Below, in pieces: positions 28,244-36,971 of a stretch of DNA of 64,000 nucleotides. Below the pieces are notes generated by a model. The model saw nothing but the letters and a program-made list of their open reading frames with translations. It was not told the DNA's origin and made no database searches. The stretch is taken from NCBI RefSeq assembly GCF_013778455.1, contig NZ_JACEHE010000004.1, positions 1 through 64,000 of the forward strand, in the 5' to 3' direction. The position numbers and the translations under genes are program-made. This stretch comes from Streptomyces himalayensis subsp. himalayensis (GTDB lineage: Bacteria > Actinomycetota > Actinomycetes > Streptomycetales > Streptomycetaceae). How positions within the stretch are numbered: the first letter of the stretch is position 1; the number at the start of each line of letters is the position of its first letter.

Positions 28244-29542
28244 TCAGGACATTCGTACGACGTCCGCGACACCTCGTGCCGTCAGGTAGGCGGTGTCCTC
28301 GGCCCGTTCAGCCAGTACGACCGCCGGGTGTATGCCCTCCGTACGCAGCCGCATCCAGGCCTCGAAGAAGCCGCCTCCCGGTCCGGACACGGACCGCGTG
28401 GCCGGCGTGCACTCCAGCACCAGAGCGGTGCTCCGGGGAGGCGTCGAGCGCGGCTTGGCGCGCAGTTCCGCGACGGTGTCGGCGAGGGCGTCCGCGATCG
28501 GCTTGGCGCGGCCGGTGGAGTCGAAGAGGCCCAGGGTGTACTCGAGTTCGGGGTAGTCGGCCAGGGAGCGGTCCACGTCGTGGGAGCACCACCAGGTCAC
28601 GCCCCACAGCCCCGCGCACCCGGCCGCGTTCAGCAGGGTTGCGCGGGCGAACTCCGGGGCGTCGGCCGCGGGTATGTGCGGCTCGGGCGCTCCGGTCTCC
28701 TGGACCCAGACCGCACGTGCCGGGTCGCGGGCGTACGCTTTGGCGAGCTCCACGCCGTACTCGGCGAGATGCAGCACCTGCGGGGAGCGGGGGCCGTAAC
28801 GGCGGGCGCAGTCGCCCGAGAACACCCACGGGTGGACGGTGGTCAGGTCGCCCTTGCGGGCCGAGGCCTCGGGAGTGAACGGGTGGTCGTCGCCGTACCA
28901 GGCGGCGTCGAATGCGGAGTGCGTGACCAGGTGGTCTCCGCCGAGGCCCTCCCGGGCGGCGGCGAGCAGCGTGTCGAGGTAGTGGTCCACTTCCCCCGCC
29001 GTCACCGGGTTGTGCTCGACCAGGTTGTTGAGCTCGTTGCCCAGCTGGAGTCCGATGAGGTTGGGGCGGCCGTCGAGAGCGCGGCCGAGCGCCCGCAGCA
29101 GATCCGCCTGGGCCTCGATCGCCTCGGGGTCGGTGAACACGTTGCGGTGGTGCCAGCTGCGGGTCCACTCCGGGTAGAAGTCGAAGCTGGACAGGTGGCC
29201 CTGTACGCCGTCCACGAGGACGTCGAGACCGGCCTCGGCCGCCAGGTCGACCAGGTGCACCAGCTGGTCGACTGCGGTGGTGCGGATGAGGGTGCGGTTG
29301 GGTTGGAGGAGCGGCCAGAGGTGGAAGACCCGGACGTGGTCGAGGCCGAGTGCGGCTATCTGGGCCAGGTCCTCACGGGCGTGCGCAGGATCGAAGTCGT
29401 GCCAGGAGTGGAACCAGCCGCGGCGCGGTGTGTAGTTGACGCCGAAGCGGAGTGGCGGCGAGGGCGGAACCGTAGTGGAAGTAGTGGACGCAGTGGATGC
29501 CGTGGATGCCGTGGACGCGGTGGACGCGTGCGGAGTGCTGAT
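28244..29542 (-). CDS. GH5-like glycosidase (candidate beta-mannosidase) with unusual start
   Basis: A TIM-barrel glycosidase of about 430 residues. The acid/base Glu is in LIGLQLGNELNNL and the nucleophile Glu in AVWVQETGAPEP; GVTWWCSHD lies near the end. The pattern resembles the GH5_18 group that cuts Man-beta-1,4-GlcNAc, an inference. No canonical start lies near the domain start. A perfect AAGGAGG at 29548-29554 is followed 5 nt later by ATC (29540-29542), so initiation at a near-cognate ATC or loss of an ATG is likely. The only longer option is a GTG at 29623 without a binding site. The N-terminus is a STASTAST-type repeat. No signal peptide is present. Confidence 0.72.
   Translation of the reverse strand: MSTPHASTASTASTASTASTTSTTVPPSPPLRFGVNYTPRRGWFHSWHDFDPAHAREDLAQIAALGLDHVRVFHLWPLLQPNRTLIRTTAVDQLVHLVDLAAEAGLDVLVDGVQGHLSSFDFYPEWTRSWHHRNVFTDPEAIEAQADLLRALGRALDGRPNLIGLQLGNELNNLVEHNPVTAGEVDHYLDTLLAAAREGLGGDHLVTHSAFDAAWYGDDHPFTPEASARKGDLTTVHPWVFSGDCARRYGPRSPQVLHLAEYGVELAKAYARDPARAVWVQETGAPEPHIPAADAPEFARATLLNAAGCAGLWGVTWWCSHDVDRSLADYPELEYTLGLFDSTGRAKPIADALADTVAELRAKPRSTPPRSTALVLECTPATRSVSGPGGGFFEAWMRLRTEGIHPAVVLAERAEDTAYLTARGVADVVRMS
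29473..29527. repeat. Short 9-bp tandem repeats in a glycosidase gene 5' end
   Basis: Repeated GTGGACGCR/GTGGATGCC units on the plus strand encode, on the minus strand, a repeating Ser-Thr-Ala tract at the N-terminus of the glycosidase. The array is prone to copy-number change and codes for a flexible linker. Confidence 0.75.
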
Positions 29543-29660
29543 GGGGTCCTCCTTGGAGCCTGCGCGACCTCGCCGCCAGGACGCAGCTGCGTGCGCGACG
29601 GCGCGCCGGTGGCGCGGCGGCACGCGACCGCCGTGACCGGTCGGGCCTTGTCTCCGGCGA

Positions 29661-30773
29661 ATGTATCAACCACCATGGTCGCTGATGAACAGTGAATTGA
29701 ACCAGGATCGCGACGTCGGGGACTTCGATGTCGAGGACGTCGACGACGGGGACCTCGTTGTCGGCCTGGACGTCGGCGGCACCCGCACGCGCGCCGTCCT
29801 GGCGTCCGCGCGCGACGGCAGTCCGCGGGGCGAGGGCACTGCGGGACCGGGCAACGCCCTGACCGTTCCTGTGCCCCAGCTCGCCGACCACCTCGCCGAG
29901 GCCGTCGCCCAAGCCGTGCCGGAACGGCTGCGCGGCCGAGTGGTGGCGGTGACGGGCGGATTCGCCGGCGCCTCCCGGACCGCCGCGGACGAGCCGGGTC
30001 GGCTACGGGCGCACTCCGCCCTCTCCGCCGCGCTGCGACGGCTCGGCATTCCCGCGGCGTCGGTGGAGATCTGCAGCGACATCGAGGCGGCGTTCGCCTC
30101 CGCGCCCGGCCACCCCACCGACGGGCTCGCGCTGGTGGCCGGCACCGGCGCGGTCGCGGCCCGCATCACCGGACGCGTGTGTACGACGACCGCGGGCGGC
30201 GACGGCTGGCTGCTCGGCGACGACGGCAGCGGCTTCTGGATCGGACGCGCCGCGGTCCGGGCGGCCCTGCGCATGGCGGACGGGCGCGGCGGGCCGACGG
30301 CGCTGGCCGTCGCCGTCGGGCGGGCGCTGGGCCTGCCGGGCGACGTGCTCCCGGACGACGTACTGTCCGCCGACGTACTGTCCGCCGACGTCCTGCCGTA
30401 CGACGCTGAAGGCGCTGCCCCCGAGTGGCCCCGCGGGCAGCGCGAGGCCTACCGCATGCACCTGCTCCCCGCCGTCATGGCCCAGCCCCCCGTCCACCTC
30501 GCCCGCCTGGCCCCTCTGGTGGCCGAGGCCGCTCGGGACAAGGACGCCGTCGCGGAGGCGATCCTCGAGGAGGCGGCCGACCAGCTGGCCCTCATTGTAG
30601 GGGCGTTGGAGCCACGTCCGGGCGAGCGGATCGTCGCCACCGGGGGCCTGCTCGGCCCGGACGGCCCCCTGACCGCACCCCTCACCGCCCGTCTGCACCC
30701 CCTCGGCCTGACCCTGGACTGGGTTGCCGACGGCTCGCAGGGGGCTGTGGCGCTCGCCCGCCTGAGCATCTGA
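29661..30773 (+). CDS. N-acetylglucosamine kinase (BadF/BadG-type ATPase fold)
   Basis: A 370-residue (or 362 from the ATG at 29685) sugar kinase. The phosphate loop VVGLDVGGTRTRAVLA is near 33-48, and the diagnostic GDGWLLGDDGSGFWIGRAA near 180-198 matches GlcNAc kinases of the NAGK type. ATGGLLG near the C-terminus is the adenosine-binding motif. It phosphorylates GlcNAc released in the cytoplasm to GlcNAc-6-phosphate. Neither ATG has a good ribosome binding site, and a candidate operator lies at 29690-29704 within the annotated 5' end, so a leaderless or later start is possible. An in-frame DVLSADVLSADVLP repeat near 230 is an insertion. Confidence 0.85.
   Translation: MYQPPWSLMNSELNQDRDVGDFDVEDVDDGDLVVGLDVGGTRTRAVLASARDGSPRGEGTAGPGNALTVPVPQLADHLAEAVAQAVPERLRGRVVAVTGGFAGASRTAADEPGRLRAHSALSAALRRLGIPAASVEICSDIEAAFASAPGHPTDGLALVAGTGAVAARITGRVCTTTAGGDGWLLGDDGSGFWIGRAAVRAALRMADGRGGPTALAVAVGRALGLPGDVLPDDVLSADVLSADVLPYDAEGAAPEWPRGQREAYRMHLLPAVMAQPPVHLARLAPLVAEAARDKDAVAEAILEEAADQLALIVGALEPRPGERIVATGGLLGPDGPLTAPLTARLHPLGLTLDWVADGSQGAVALARLSI
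29690..29704 (-). promoter_or_regulatory. Candidate RpiR-type operator at the GlcNAc kinase start
   Basis: Minus strand reads TGGTTCAATTCACTG, 13 of 15 bases identical to the operator before the sugar-binding-protein gene (TGGTTCAATTCACCA). It lies between the divergent GH5-like and kinase genes, overlapping the kinase 5' end. Confidence 0.55.
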
Positions 30774-30782
30774 AAGACCTGC

Positions 30783-30909
30783 GCGTGCGATACGACCCGC
30801 GCGTGCGATACGACCCGCGCGTGCGACACGACCCGCGCGTGCGATACGACCCGCGCGTACGAAACCACCCACACCTACGAATACGAAACCACCCACACCT
30901 ACGAAAGGG
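30783..30909. repeat. 18-bp tandem repeat array between kinase and GH3 genes
   Basis: Four near-identical 18-bp units (GCGTGCGATACGACCCGC) at 30783-30854 are followed by a diverged unit and by two copies of CGAAACCACCCACACCTACGA-type sequence up to about 30905. The array fills almost the whole gap between the kinase stop and the next start codon. The spacing is continuous without unique spacers, so this is not a CRISPR. Confidence 0.85.
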
Positions 30910-30918
30910 ACCGGCCGC

Positions 30919-33314
30919 ATGCCGACTCCGCAACACGCGGCCGCCCAGGCCGATCAGCAGACCCCCGACGGCATACACCGTGGCGGAGAGCAGAACCCCG
31001 GCCGCAGCGCAGACCACGACCGCCCCCTCTACCGGGACCCCGACGCCCCGGTGGACGCCCGTGTCCGCGACCTGCTCTCCCGGATGACCCTGCGGGAGAA
31101 GGCCGGACAGCTCAACCAGCGGACGTACGGCTGGGACGCCTACCGCCGCACGCCCGACGGCGGCTTCGAACTCACCGAGGCCCTGTACGCCGAGACCGAG
31201 CGCTTCGCCGGACTCGGCGCCTCTACGGGCTGATGCGGGCCGACGCCTGGTCGGGCGTCGACCACTCCACCGGACCGGGCTCGGGGGACGGCGCGGCCCT
31301 CGCCGACCTCGTCCAGCGCCATGTCATGGAGCGCAGCCGGCTCGGCATCCCGGCGCTGTTCGTCGAGGAGGTGCCACACGGGCACATGGCACTCGACGGC
31401 ACCGTCCTGCCCGTCAATCTGGCCGTCGGCGCCACCTGGGACCCCGAGCTGTACGAGCGGGCCGCCGCGCACGCCGCCGCCGAACTGCGCGCCCGCGGCG
31501 GCCATGTCGCCCTCGTCTCCGCGCTGGACATCGCCCGCGACCCGCGCTGGGGCCGCACCGAGGAGTGCTTCGGCGAGGACCCGTATCTGGCCGCCCGGCT
31601 CACGGAAGCGCTCGTTCGCGGTATGCAGGGGGACGCAGGGGCAGTACGGGAAGCAGGGCAAGCGCAGGACGGCCTCTTCGCCGACGACAAGGCTCCTGTC
31701 GTGCTCAAGCACTTCGCGGGCCAGGGCGCCACGGTCGGCGGTCGCAACTCCGCCGAGTCGGAACTCGGGCTCCGGGAGCTGCACGAGATCCACCTCCCGG
31801 CCGCCCGTGCCGGAGTCCGGGCCGGAGCCGCCGCCGTCATGGCCGCCTACAACGAGGTGGACGGGATGCCCTGCTGCGGCAACCGCGCCCTGCTGCATGG
31901 GCTGCTGCGGGAGAGCTGGGGTTTCCGGGGGCTGGTCATGGCCGACGGGCTCGCCGTGGACCGGCTGGCCCGGATCACCGGCGACAAGGTCGCCGCCGGC
32001 GCGCTCGCGCTGAACGCGGGCGTCGATCTCAGCCTGTGGGACGAGGGCTTCACTCACCTGGAGGAGGCGGTCGAGCGCGGTCTCGTCGGCGAGGACGTCC
32101 TTGATGCCGCCGTGGCCCGCGTGCTGAGCCTGAAGTTCCGCCTCGGGCTCTTCGAACGCCCCTACAGCGCGGACCGCTCGGCACAGCCACCATCCCCGGA
32201 CCGTGGACGCGCCCTGAGCACCGCCCTCGCCCGCGCCGCCGTCACCCTCCTCCACGACGACGGCGGAGTCCTGCCCATACGACCGGGCGTCTCGCGCATC
32301 GCTGTCCTGGGCCCGCACGCCGCCACCACCGCCCACCAACTCGGCGACTACACGGCCCCGCAAGGGCCCGGCACGGGCTCCAGCGTGCTCGACGGACTGC
32401 GGCGACTGGCCCCGGAGAACGCCGACATCCGCCATGCCCGCGGCTGCGCCCTCACCGGGGACGACCGCTCGGACATCCCCGAGGCGATCGCCGTGGCCGC
32501 CGCCTCCGACCTGGCCGTCCTGGTGCTGGGCGGCAGCAGCGCCCGTACGTCCGGTACGGAATTCGGCGCCAACGGCGCCGCGCTGACCGCCGTCTCCGAG
32601 ATGACCTGCGGTGAGGGCGCCGACCTCGCAGGACTGCGGCTGGGCGCGGCCCAGCACGCCCTGCTCGACGGCGTCACCACCACCGGCACGCCCACCGTGG
32701 TCGTGCTGATCCAGGGCCGCCCGCATGCCGTACCCGAGGCGGCGGACCGCGCCGCCGCACTGCTCACGGCCTGGTACCCGGGCCCCTGGGGCGGCGAGGC
32801 GATCGCCCAGATCCTCCTCGGCCGCGCGGAACCGACCGGCCGCCTTCCCGTCTCCGTCCCGCGCTCGGCGGCCCAGCTCCCCGTCCACTACAACCACAAG
32901 GACATCGAGTACGGGGCGTACGTCGACGAGAGCGCCGAGCCGCTCTACTCCTTCGGGCACGGGCTGTCGTACACGAGTTTCACCTACGGCCCGCCGCGCC
33001 TGGCTCAGCGCACCGTCGAGGTCGACATCACCAACACGGGGCAACGCCACGGCCGTACCGTCGCCCAGCTCTACATCCGCCGCCTGCTGACCCCCGTGTG
33101 GCCGCGCACCCTCGAACTGCGGGCCTTCCAGGGCGTCGACCTGGCGCCGGGCGAGCGGCGCACGGTCACCTTCCCCCTCGGCGCCGACCAACTAGCTCAG
33201 GTCGGCGCCGACTTGGAGACGGGCGTGCTGCCCGGCACCCTGGAGGTCCGGGTCGCCGAATCGGCCCGGGCCGCCCTGACCGCCGTACCCGTCGTTCTGC
33301 GGATCGACGAGTGA
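30919..33314 (+). pseudogene. GH3 beta-glucosidase/beta-xylosidase-like gene with one-base frameshift
   Basis: The reading frame starting with ATG at 30919 (AAGGGA upstream) encodes 104 residues ending ERFAGLGAST-G-stop at 31233. The second frame (ATG at 31233) continues the same GH3 protein for 693 residues. Adding one C after GGCGCC at about 31222 would restore GLGALYGLMRADAW. The long part contains the GH3 core with KHFAGQGATVGGRNS and the nucleophile region VMADGLAVDRL, the alpha/beta sandwich and a C-terminal fibronectin-III-like domain (YSFGHGLSYTSFTYG). No signal peptide. The protein would be a cytoplasmic exo-beta-glycosidase; as written it is broken or a sequencing error. Confidence 0.88.
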
Positions 33315-33344
33315 CCGACGGGCCGACCGGCTTTTGGTGATCCG

Positions 33345-34268
33345 TCAGAACTTCACCGCCCCCGACGCAACACCCTTGTAGAACCACCGCTGCGTGATGA
33401 CGAACAGCACGAGCACGGGAATCAGGGAGATCACCGACCCGGCCATCACCACCCGCTGGTCGTAGCCGAACGACGAGGTCTGCAGCCGGGCCAGTCCCAG
33501 AGTGAGGGTGAAGCTCTCCTCGGAACGCAGCACGATCAGCGGCCACAGGAAGTCGTCCCAGGCGGCGATGAAGGTGTTGATGGCGACGACCGACATCGAA
33601 CCCAGGGCGCTCGGCAGATACAGATACCGGAAGCGCTGCCATTCCCCGGCCCCGTCGAGCATGGCCGAGTCCTCGATCTCCCGGGGAACGGCGAGGAACG
33701 CGGCCCGCATGATGAGGACGTTGATGGCGCCGACGAAGCCCGGGAGCCACACGCCGGCCAGGCTGTCGACGAGTCCCAGGTCCCGGATGCTCAGGAAGAG
33801 GGACACCATGATCGCTTCGAAGGGGAACATCATGGAGGCGATCAGCAACAGCCAGACTCCTTTTGCGCCCCGCCACGCCGGCTTGGAGAGCATGTAGCCG
33901 GCCATGGTCGAGAACAGCAGCTGGCTGACGAGCGACAGCACCACCACGATCAGGCTGTTCCAGATGTACGTCCCCACCGGCACCTGATCGAAGACCTGCT
34001 CGTACGCCCGCAGCGTCGGGTGCTGGGGCAGGAGGGAGGCGTTCGGGCCGAAGACGTCCTCCGTCGTCGACTTCAGCGAGGTCAGAAACTGCCACAGCAG
34101 CGGGCCGACGGTGATCGCCAGCACGAAGAGCAGCAGGAGATAGCGGACCACGAGCTCGCGGGGGCGTCCGTAGTCCCTCCAGCGGAAGCGCCGCCGCGCG
34201 GGCCGCGGGGCGGCCGGGGTGCCTTTGGCCGTAGCGGTGCCCGTGGCGGTCGGGGTGCTCGTGGTCAT
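33345..34268 (-). CDS. Carbohydrate ABC transporter permease (MalG-type)
   Basis: A 307-residue inner-membrane permease with six predicted helices. The EAA loop is EIEDSAMLDGAGEWQRFRYLYLP (quoted by its core SAMLDGAGEW), which contacts the ATPase. A low-complexity Thr/Pro-rich N-terminus precedes the first helix. The ATG overlaps the stop of the other permease by 4 nt (ATGA). With its partner it forms the channel of a CUT1 importer for oligosaccharides. No ATPase gene is in the cluster; a shared MsiK-type ATPase elsewhere is likely, as known for Streptomyces sugar importers. Confidence 0.93.
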   Translation of the reverse strand: MTTSTPTATGTATAKGTPAAPRPARRRFRWRDYGRPRELVVRYLLLLFVLAITVGPLLWQFLTSLKSTTEDVFGPNASLLPQHPTLRAYEQVFDQVPVGTYIWNSLIVVVLSLVSQLLFSTMAGYMLSKPAWRGAKGVWLLLIASMMFPFEAIMVSLFLSIRDLGLVDSLAGVWLPGFVGAINVLIMRAAFLAVPREIEDSAMLDGAGEWQRFRYLYLPSALGSMSVVAINTFIAAWDDFLWPLIVLRSEESFTLTLGLARLQTSSFGYDQRVVMAGSVISLIPVLVLFVITQRWFYKGVASGAVKF

Positions 34269-35281
34269 TGCTCATCCCCCCTGGTGAGGCGCTGAGCCAG
34301 CAGCGTGAGGCCCAGGGTCAGTACGAAGAGGGCGACGCTGACCGCGGCGCCGTACCCGGCGTTGCCGCTCAGGGGATCGAGCCCGACGTCGCGGATGTAG
34401 AAGGGCAGGGTGCGGGCCTGGCCGCCGGGGCCGCCGGTGGGGCTGCCGAGCATGTAGATCTCGGTGAACACCCGCAGCGAGCCGATGCCGGTCAGCACGC
34501 CGACCAGCAGCATCGTCTGCCGCACGCCCGGCACGGTGACGTGCCAGAAGCGCCGTATGGGACCCGCGCCGTCCATGGCGGCAGCCTCGTGAAGGTCCTG
34601 CGAGACGTTTCCCAGCGCGGCGAGGTAGAAGATCATGTACCAGCCGAGCCCCTTCCACAGCGTCAGGCCCATCGCGGACAGCAGGATCAGCCACGGATCC
34701 GACAGGAAGGGGATGGCCTCTCTGATCAGATGCGCCTTCTCCAGCCAGGTGTTGACCAGTCCCTCGTCCTTGAGCAGCCACTGCCAGCTCAGCCCGACGA
34801 CCACGCTGGAGGCGATCACCGGTGTGTAGAAGGCGGACCGGAAGAACCCGATTCCGGGCAGCTTCTTCTCCACCAGGACGGCGAGCAGGAGCGGCAGCAG
34901 CACCATCAGCGGCACCACGATCACCGCGTACAGCAGGCTGTTACGGGTGGCCAGCCAGAAGTCGTCGTCGCCGAGCATGCGGGTGTAGTTGGACAGCCCG
35001 ACGAAGTTCGCGGCGCCGCCGAGCGGTTTGGCGTCGGTGAACGACAACACGAGGGTGTTGAGGAAGGGGAACACGCCGAAACCCGCCGCGCACACGAGGG
35101 CGGGGAGTGTCCACAGCCACGGCAGCCACCAGCTGCGGTACAGCGCGGCGCCGTTGGCGTCCGGTGCGGGGCCGGGCCGCAGCGCCCGGCCCAGACGCCG
35201 TATCCGGCCGAGGGCCGGGACCGGTACGGCGCTGCTCACCGTACCCGGCCCGGCCACCGGCTTCTCAGTCTCTGTCGCCAC
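34265..35281 (-). CDS. Carbohydrate ABC transporter permease (MalF-type)
   Basis: A 338-residue permease with six transmembrane helices. The EAA loop DLHEAAAMDGAGPIRRFWHV (about 235-255) is canonical. The first helix LPWLWTLPALVCAAGFGVF is preceded by a 60-residue basic/Pro-rich tail. The GTG at 35281 lies 2 nt after the stop of the binding-protein gene, giving tight coupling. The stop overlaps the second permease. It forms a heterodimeric channel with that protein. Confidence 0.92.
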   Translation of the reverse strand: MATETEKPVAGPGTVSSAVPVPALGRIRRLGRALRPGPAPDANGAALYRSWWLPWLWTLPALVCAAGFGVFPFLNTLVLSFTDAKPLGGAANFVGLSNYTRMLGDDDFWLATRNSLLYAVIVVPLMVLLPLLLAVLVEKKLPGIGFFRSAFYTPVIASSVVVGLSWQWLLKDEGLVNTWLEKAHLIREAIPFLSDPWLILLSAMGLTLWKGLGWYMIFYLAALGNVSQDLHEAAAMDGAGPIRRFWHVTVPGVRQTMLLVGVLTGIGSLRVFTEIYMLGSPTGGPGGQARTLPFYIRDVGLDPLSGNAGYGAAVSVALFVLTLGLTLLAQRLTRGDEQ

Positions 35282-35283
35282 GG

Positions 35284-36663
35284 TCAGCTGCCCTGCGTCA
35301 GCAGCTCGTTGGCCTTCTCCTGGGCGTCCTTCACCGCTTGTTCGGGACTCTTCTTGCCCTGCATGGCCAGCTGCACCTCGGCCACGATCGCGTTCCGCTG
35401 CGGGTCGGAGAGGACGACCTCGTCGGCGGTGGCGGTCTTGAGCTGCTCGGCGACCACCTTGCGGGCCTCGCCGAAGGGGTCGTCTCCGGTCACGTCGGTG
35501 AAGAACGGGTCCTCCAGCGACTCGGTGGTTGTCGGGAAGATCACGACGTTCGGGTCCTTGCACCAGGCCGTCTGGTTCTCCGCGTTGGTGAGGAACTTGC
35601 CGAACGCCAGCGCCGTGGCGGCGTTCTTGCTGGTCGAGGCGACCCCGATGTACTGCGGGGCGCCGGTGGTGTGGCCCAGCTTGTCGAACGGGTACTGGCC
35701 GACGCCGGTCTTGTCGTAGACGGACGGGCTGTTCTGCTTCACGAAGCGCACGAAGCTGGGGTTCGTCGATCCATAGGCCACCTGGCCGTTGCCGTAGGGC
35801 GTCGAGGGGTCGTCGCTGGACGACAGCGAGTCCTTCGGCATCGCGCCGCCCTGGTACAGCCTCTTCATCCAGGCGACCCACTCGGTGGTCCTGGGATCAT
35901 CGGCGAAGACGAAGGACTTGCCGTCGTCGGAGTACACCTTTATGTCCATCTGCTGCCAGTCGGCCGGGAGGCGCCAGATCGGGTTGGCCATCGTCGCGTA
36001 GTACTTGCCCTTGGCCGACTTGGCGATCTTCTCGTAGTCCTCGAACAGCCCGAAGATGGTCGTCGGCGGCTTCTCCGGGTCGATACCGGCCTTCTTCAGC
36101 ATCTCGGTGTTGTACGTCAGGTTGATTCCGCCGGTGTACCAGGGCAGCACGGAGTGGATGTCGGAGCCCGAGGAGTCCTTCAAGGTGCTCGAGTCCCAGA
36201 AGGCCGGGACGAAGGGCTTCCCTGCGTCGGGGTCCTTCTCGTCGAGGTTGAGCAGATAGCCGGACTTGGTGAGGGCGGTCGCTGTGACCTTGTTCAGGTT
36301 GATCACGTCGGGCAGCGAGCACGCCTGGGCGTCCGCGACGTTCCGCTCGGTGAACTTGGCGTCGCCCGGGTCGTCGACCCACTTGACGGAGGTGCCGGGG
36401 TACTTCTTCTCGAACGCGTCGATCACCCCGTTGAAGAAGTCCCCGAAGTCCTTCTTCAAGTTGGTGGTCTGGAAGGTGATGTTGCCCTTCACGTCGCCGG
36501 AGAGCTTGCCGGACCCGACGTTGCCCGCGTCCACCTTGCAGGCGCCCGCGGTGGCCTCTCCGTCGTCGGAGCCGCCCGAGCCGCCCGAGAGGCCGCATCC
36601 CGCGGCCGTCAGCGACAGCACGACGAGACAGGTCAGGGATCCGGTGAGTCTTCTTGCGCGCAT
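35284..36663 (-). CDS. Extracellular sugar-binding lipoprotein of an ABC importer
   Basis: A 459-residue solute-binding protein of family 1. A lipoprotein signal is seen: basic MRARR, hydrophobic LTCLVVLSLTAAG, and the lipobox Cys at about residue 23 (LTAAGC). Further features include the periplasmic-type WYTGGINLTYNTEMLKKAG and the conserved FVKQNSPS/GVASTSKNAATALAFGKF pattern. An AGGAGG site precedes the ATG at 36663. The operator-like motif at 36722-36736 lies 59 nt upstream. Substrate is inferred to be a mannose/GlcNAc oligosaccharide from the neighbouring enzymes. Confidence 0.93.
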   Translation of the reverse strand: MRARRLTGSLTCLVVLSLTAAGCGLSGGSGGSDDGEATAGACKVDAGNVGSGKLSGDVKGNITFQTTNLKKDFGDFFNGVIDAFEKKYPGTSVKWVDDPGDAKFTERNVADAQACSLPDVINLNKVTATALTKSGYLLNLDEKDPDAGKPFVPAFWDSSTLKDSSGSDIHSVLPWYTGGINLTYNTEMLKKAGIDPEKPPTTIFGLFEDYEKIAKSAKGKYYATMANPIWRLPADWQQMDIKVYSDDGKSFVFADDPRTTEWVAWMKRLYQGGAMPKDSLSSSDDPSTPYGNGQVAYGSTNPSFVRFVKQNSPSVYDKTGVGQYPFDKLGHTTGAPQYIGVASTSKNAATALAFGKFLTNAENQTAWCKDPNVVIFPTTTESLEDPFFTDVTGDDPFGEARKVVAEQLKTATADEVVLSDPQRNAIVAEVQLAMQGKKSPEQAVKDAQEKANELLTQGS

Positions 36664-36721
36664 GGTTGGCCTCCTGCGACGAGGTAGCTGCGGGCCTCGC
36701 TGGCTCCCGCTCGGTCCCGGC

Positions 36722-36736
36722 TGGTTCAATTCACCA
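36722..36736. promoter_or_regulatory. Candidate RpiR-type operator upstream of the sugar-binding protein
   Basis: TGGTTCAATTCACCA, a dyad with TGGT/ACCA ends and central TCAATTC. It lies 59 nt before the start of the binding-protein gene, in a position suited to block transcription. It matches the motif before the mannosidase and SIS genes. Confidence 0.65.
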
Positions 36737-36759
36737 ACTTCGACTCCGGTTGATGAAAA

Positions 36760-36770
36760 TGTGGACCACA
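36760..36770. promoter_or_regulatory. Perfect 11-bp palindrome in the ABC importer promoter
   Basis: TGTGGACCACA is symmetric about the central A, about 97 nt upstream of the binding-protein start. It could be a site for a second regulator (for example a GntR or LacI protein). It lacks the central TAGA of the known DasR consensus. Confidence 0.35.
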
Positions 36771-36863
36771 ATTCATAGGAGGTCAATGGGGTGCCGTGTT
36801 GCGTTTAGGTTCCGGCCGTGGTTGGCGGGCGCCAAAGCGGCCTTGGCGAAGTCCGGCGCGGTA

Positions 36864-36885
36864 CCGCGCCCCGTAAGGGGCGCGG
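36864..36885 (-). terminator. Hairpin terminator after the SurA-like gene
   Basis: CCGCGCCCC, a GTAA loop and GGGGCGCGG form a perfect 9-bp stem about 90 nt after the stop of the SurA-like gene (minus strand). It is the start of a repeat unit widespread in Streptomyces intergenic regions that continues with CGGCTCTGCCGCG and GCGACCAGCCCCCACCGG to about 36945. Confidence 0.7.
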
Positions 36886-36971
36886 GGCTGTGACATTGTG
36901 CGGCTCTGCCGCGTGGGCGCGACCAGCCCCCACCGGCCCGCGGGTTCGTCACCGCGCTTCCCGCGGAGCGC

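Larger units (their letters stand above)
36664..36971. other. Intergenic region with operator, palindrome and repeat element
   Basis: This 308-nt gap separates the ABC operon from the mannosidase/SurA-like operon, both on the minus strand. It contains the candidate operator (36722-36736), an 11-bp perfect palindrome (36760-36770), a strong hairpin terminator (36864-36885) and the rest of a dispersed Streptomyces repeat to about 36945. No gene is seen. Confidence 0.7.

Noticed and set aside
30449..30874. Minus-strand open frame with repeated VVSHAR pattern
   Set aside because: It arises from reading the 18-bp tandem repeat and the kinase gene in antisense; no start signal or family support.
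30783..30909. CRISPR-like repeat array
   Set aside because: Units are contiguous 18-bp tandem repeats without unique spacers, and no cas genes are nearby.
36760..36770. DasR binding site (dre)
   Set aside because: The palindrome TGTGGACCACA lacks the central TAGA of the known ACTGGTCTAGACCA-type consensus.
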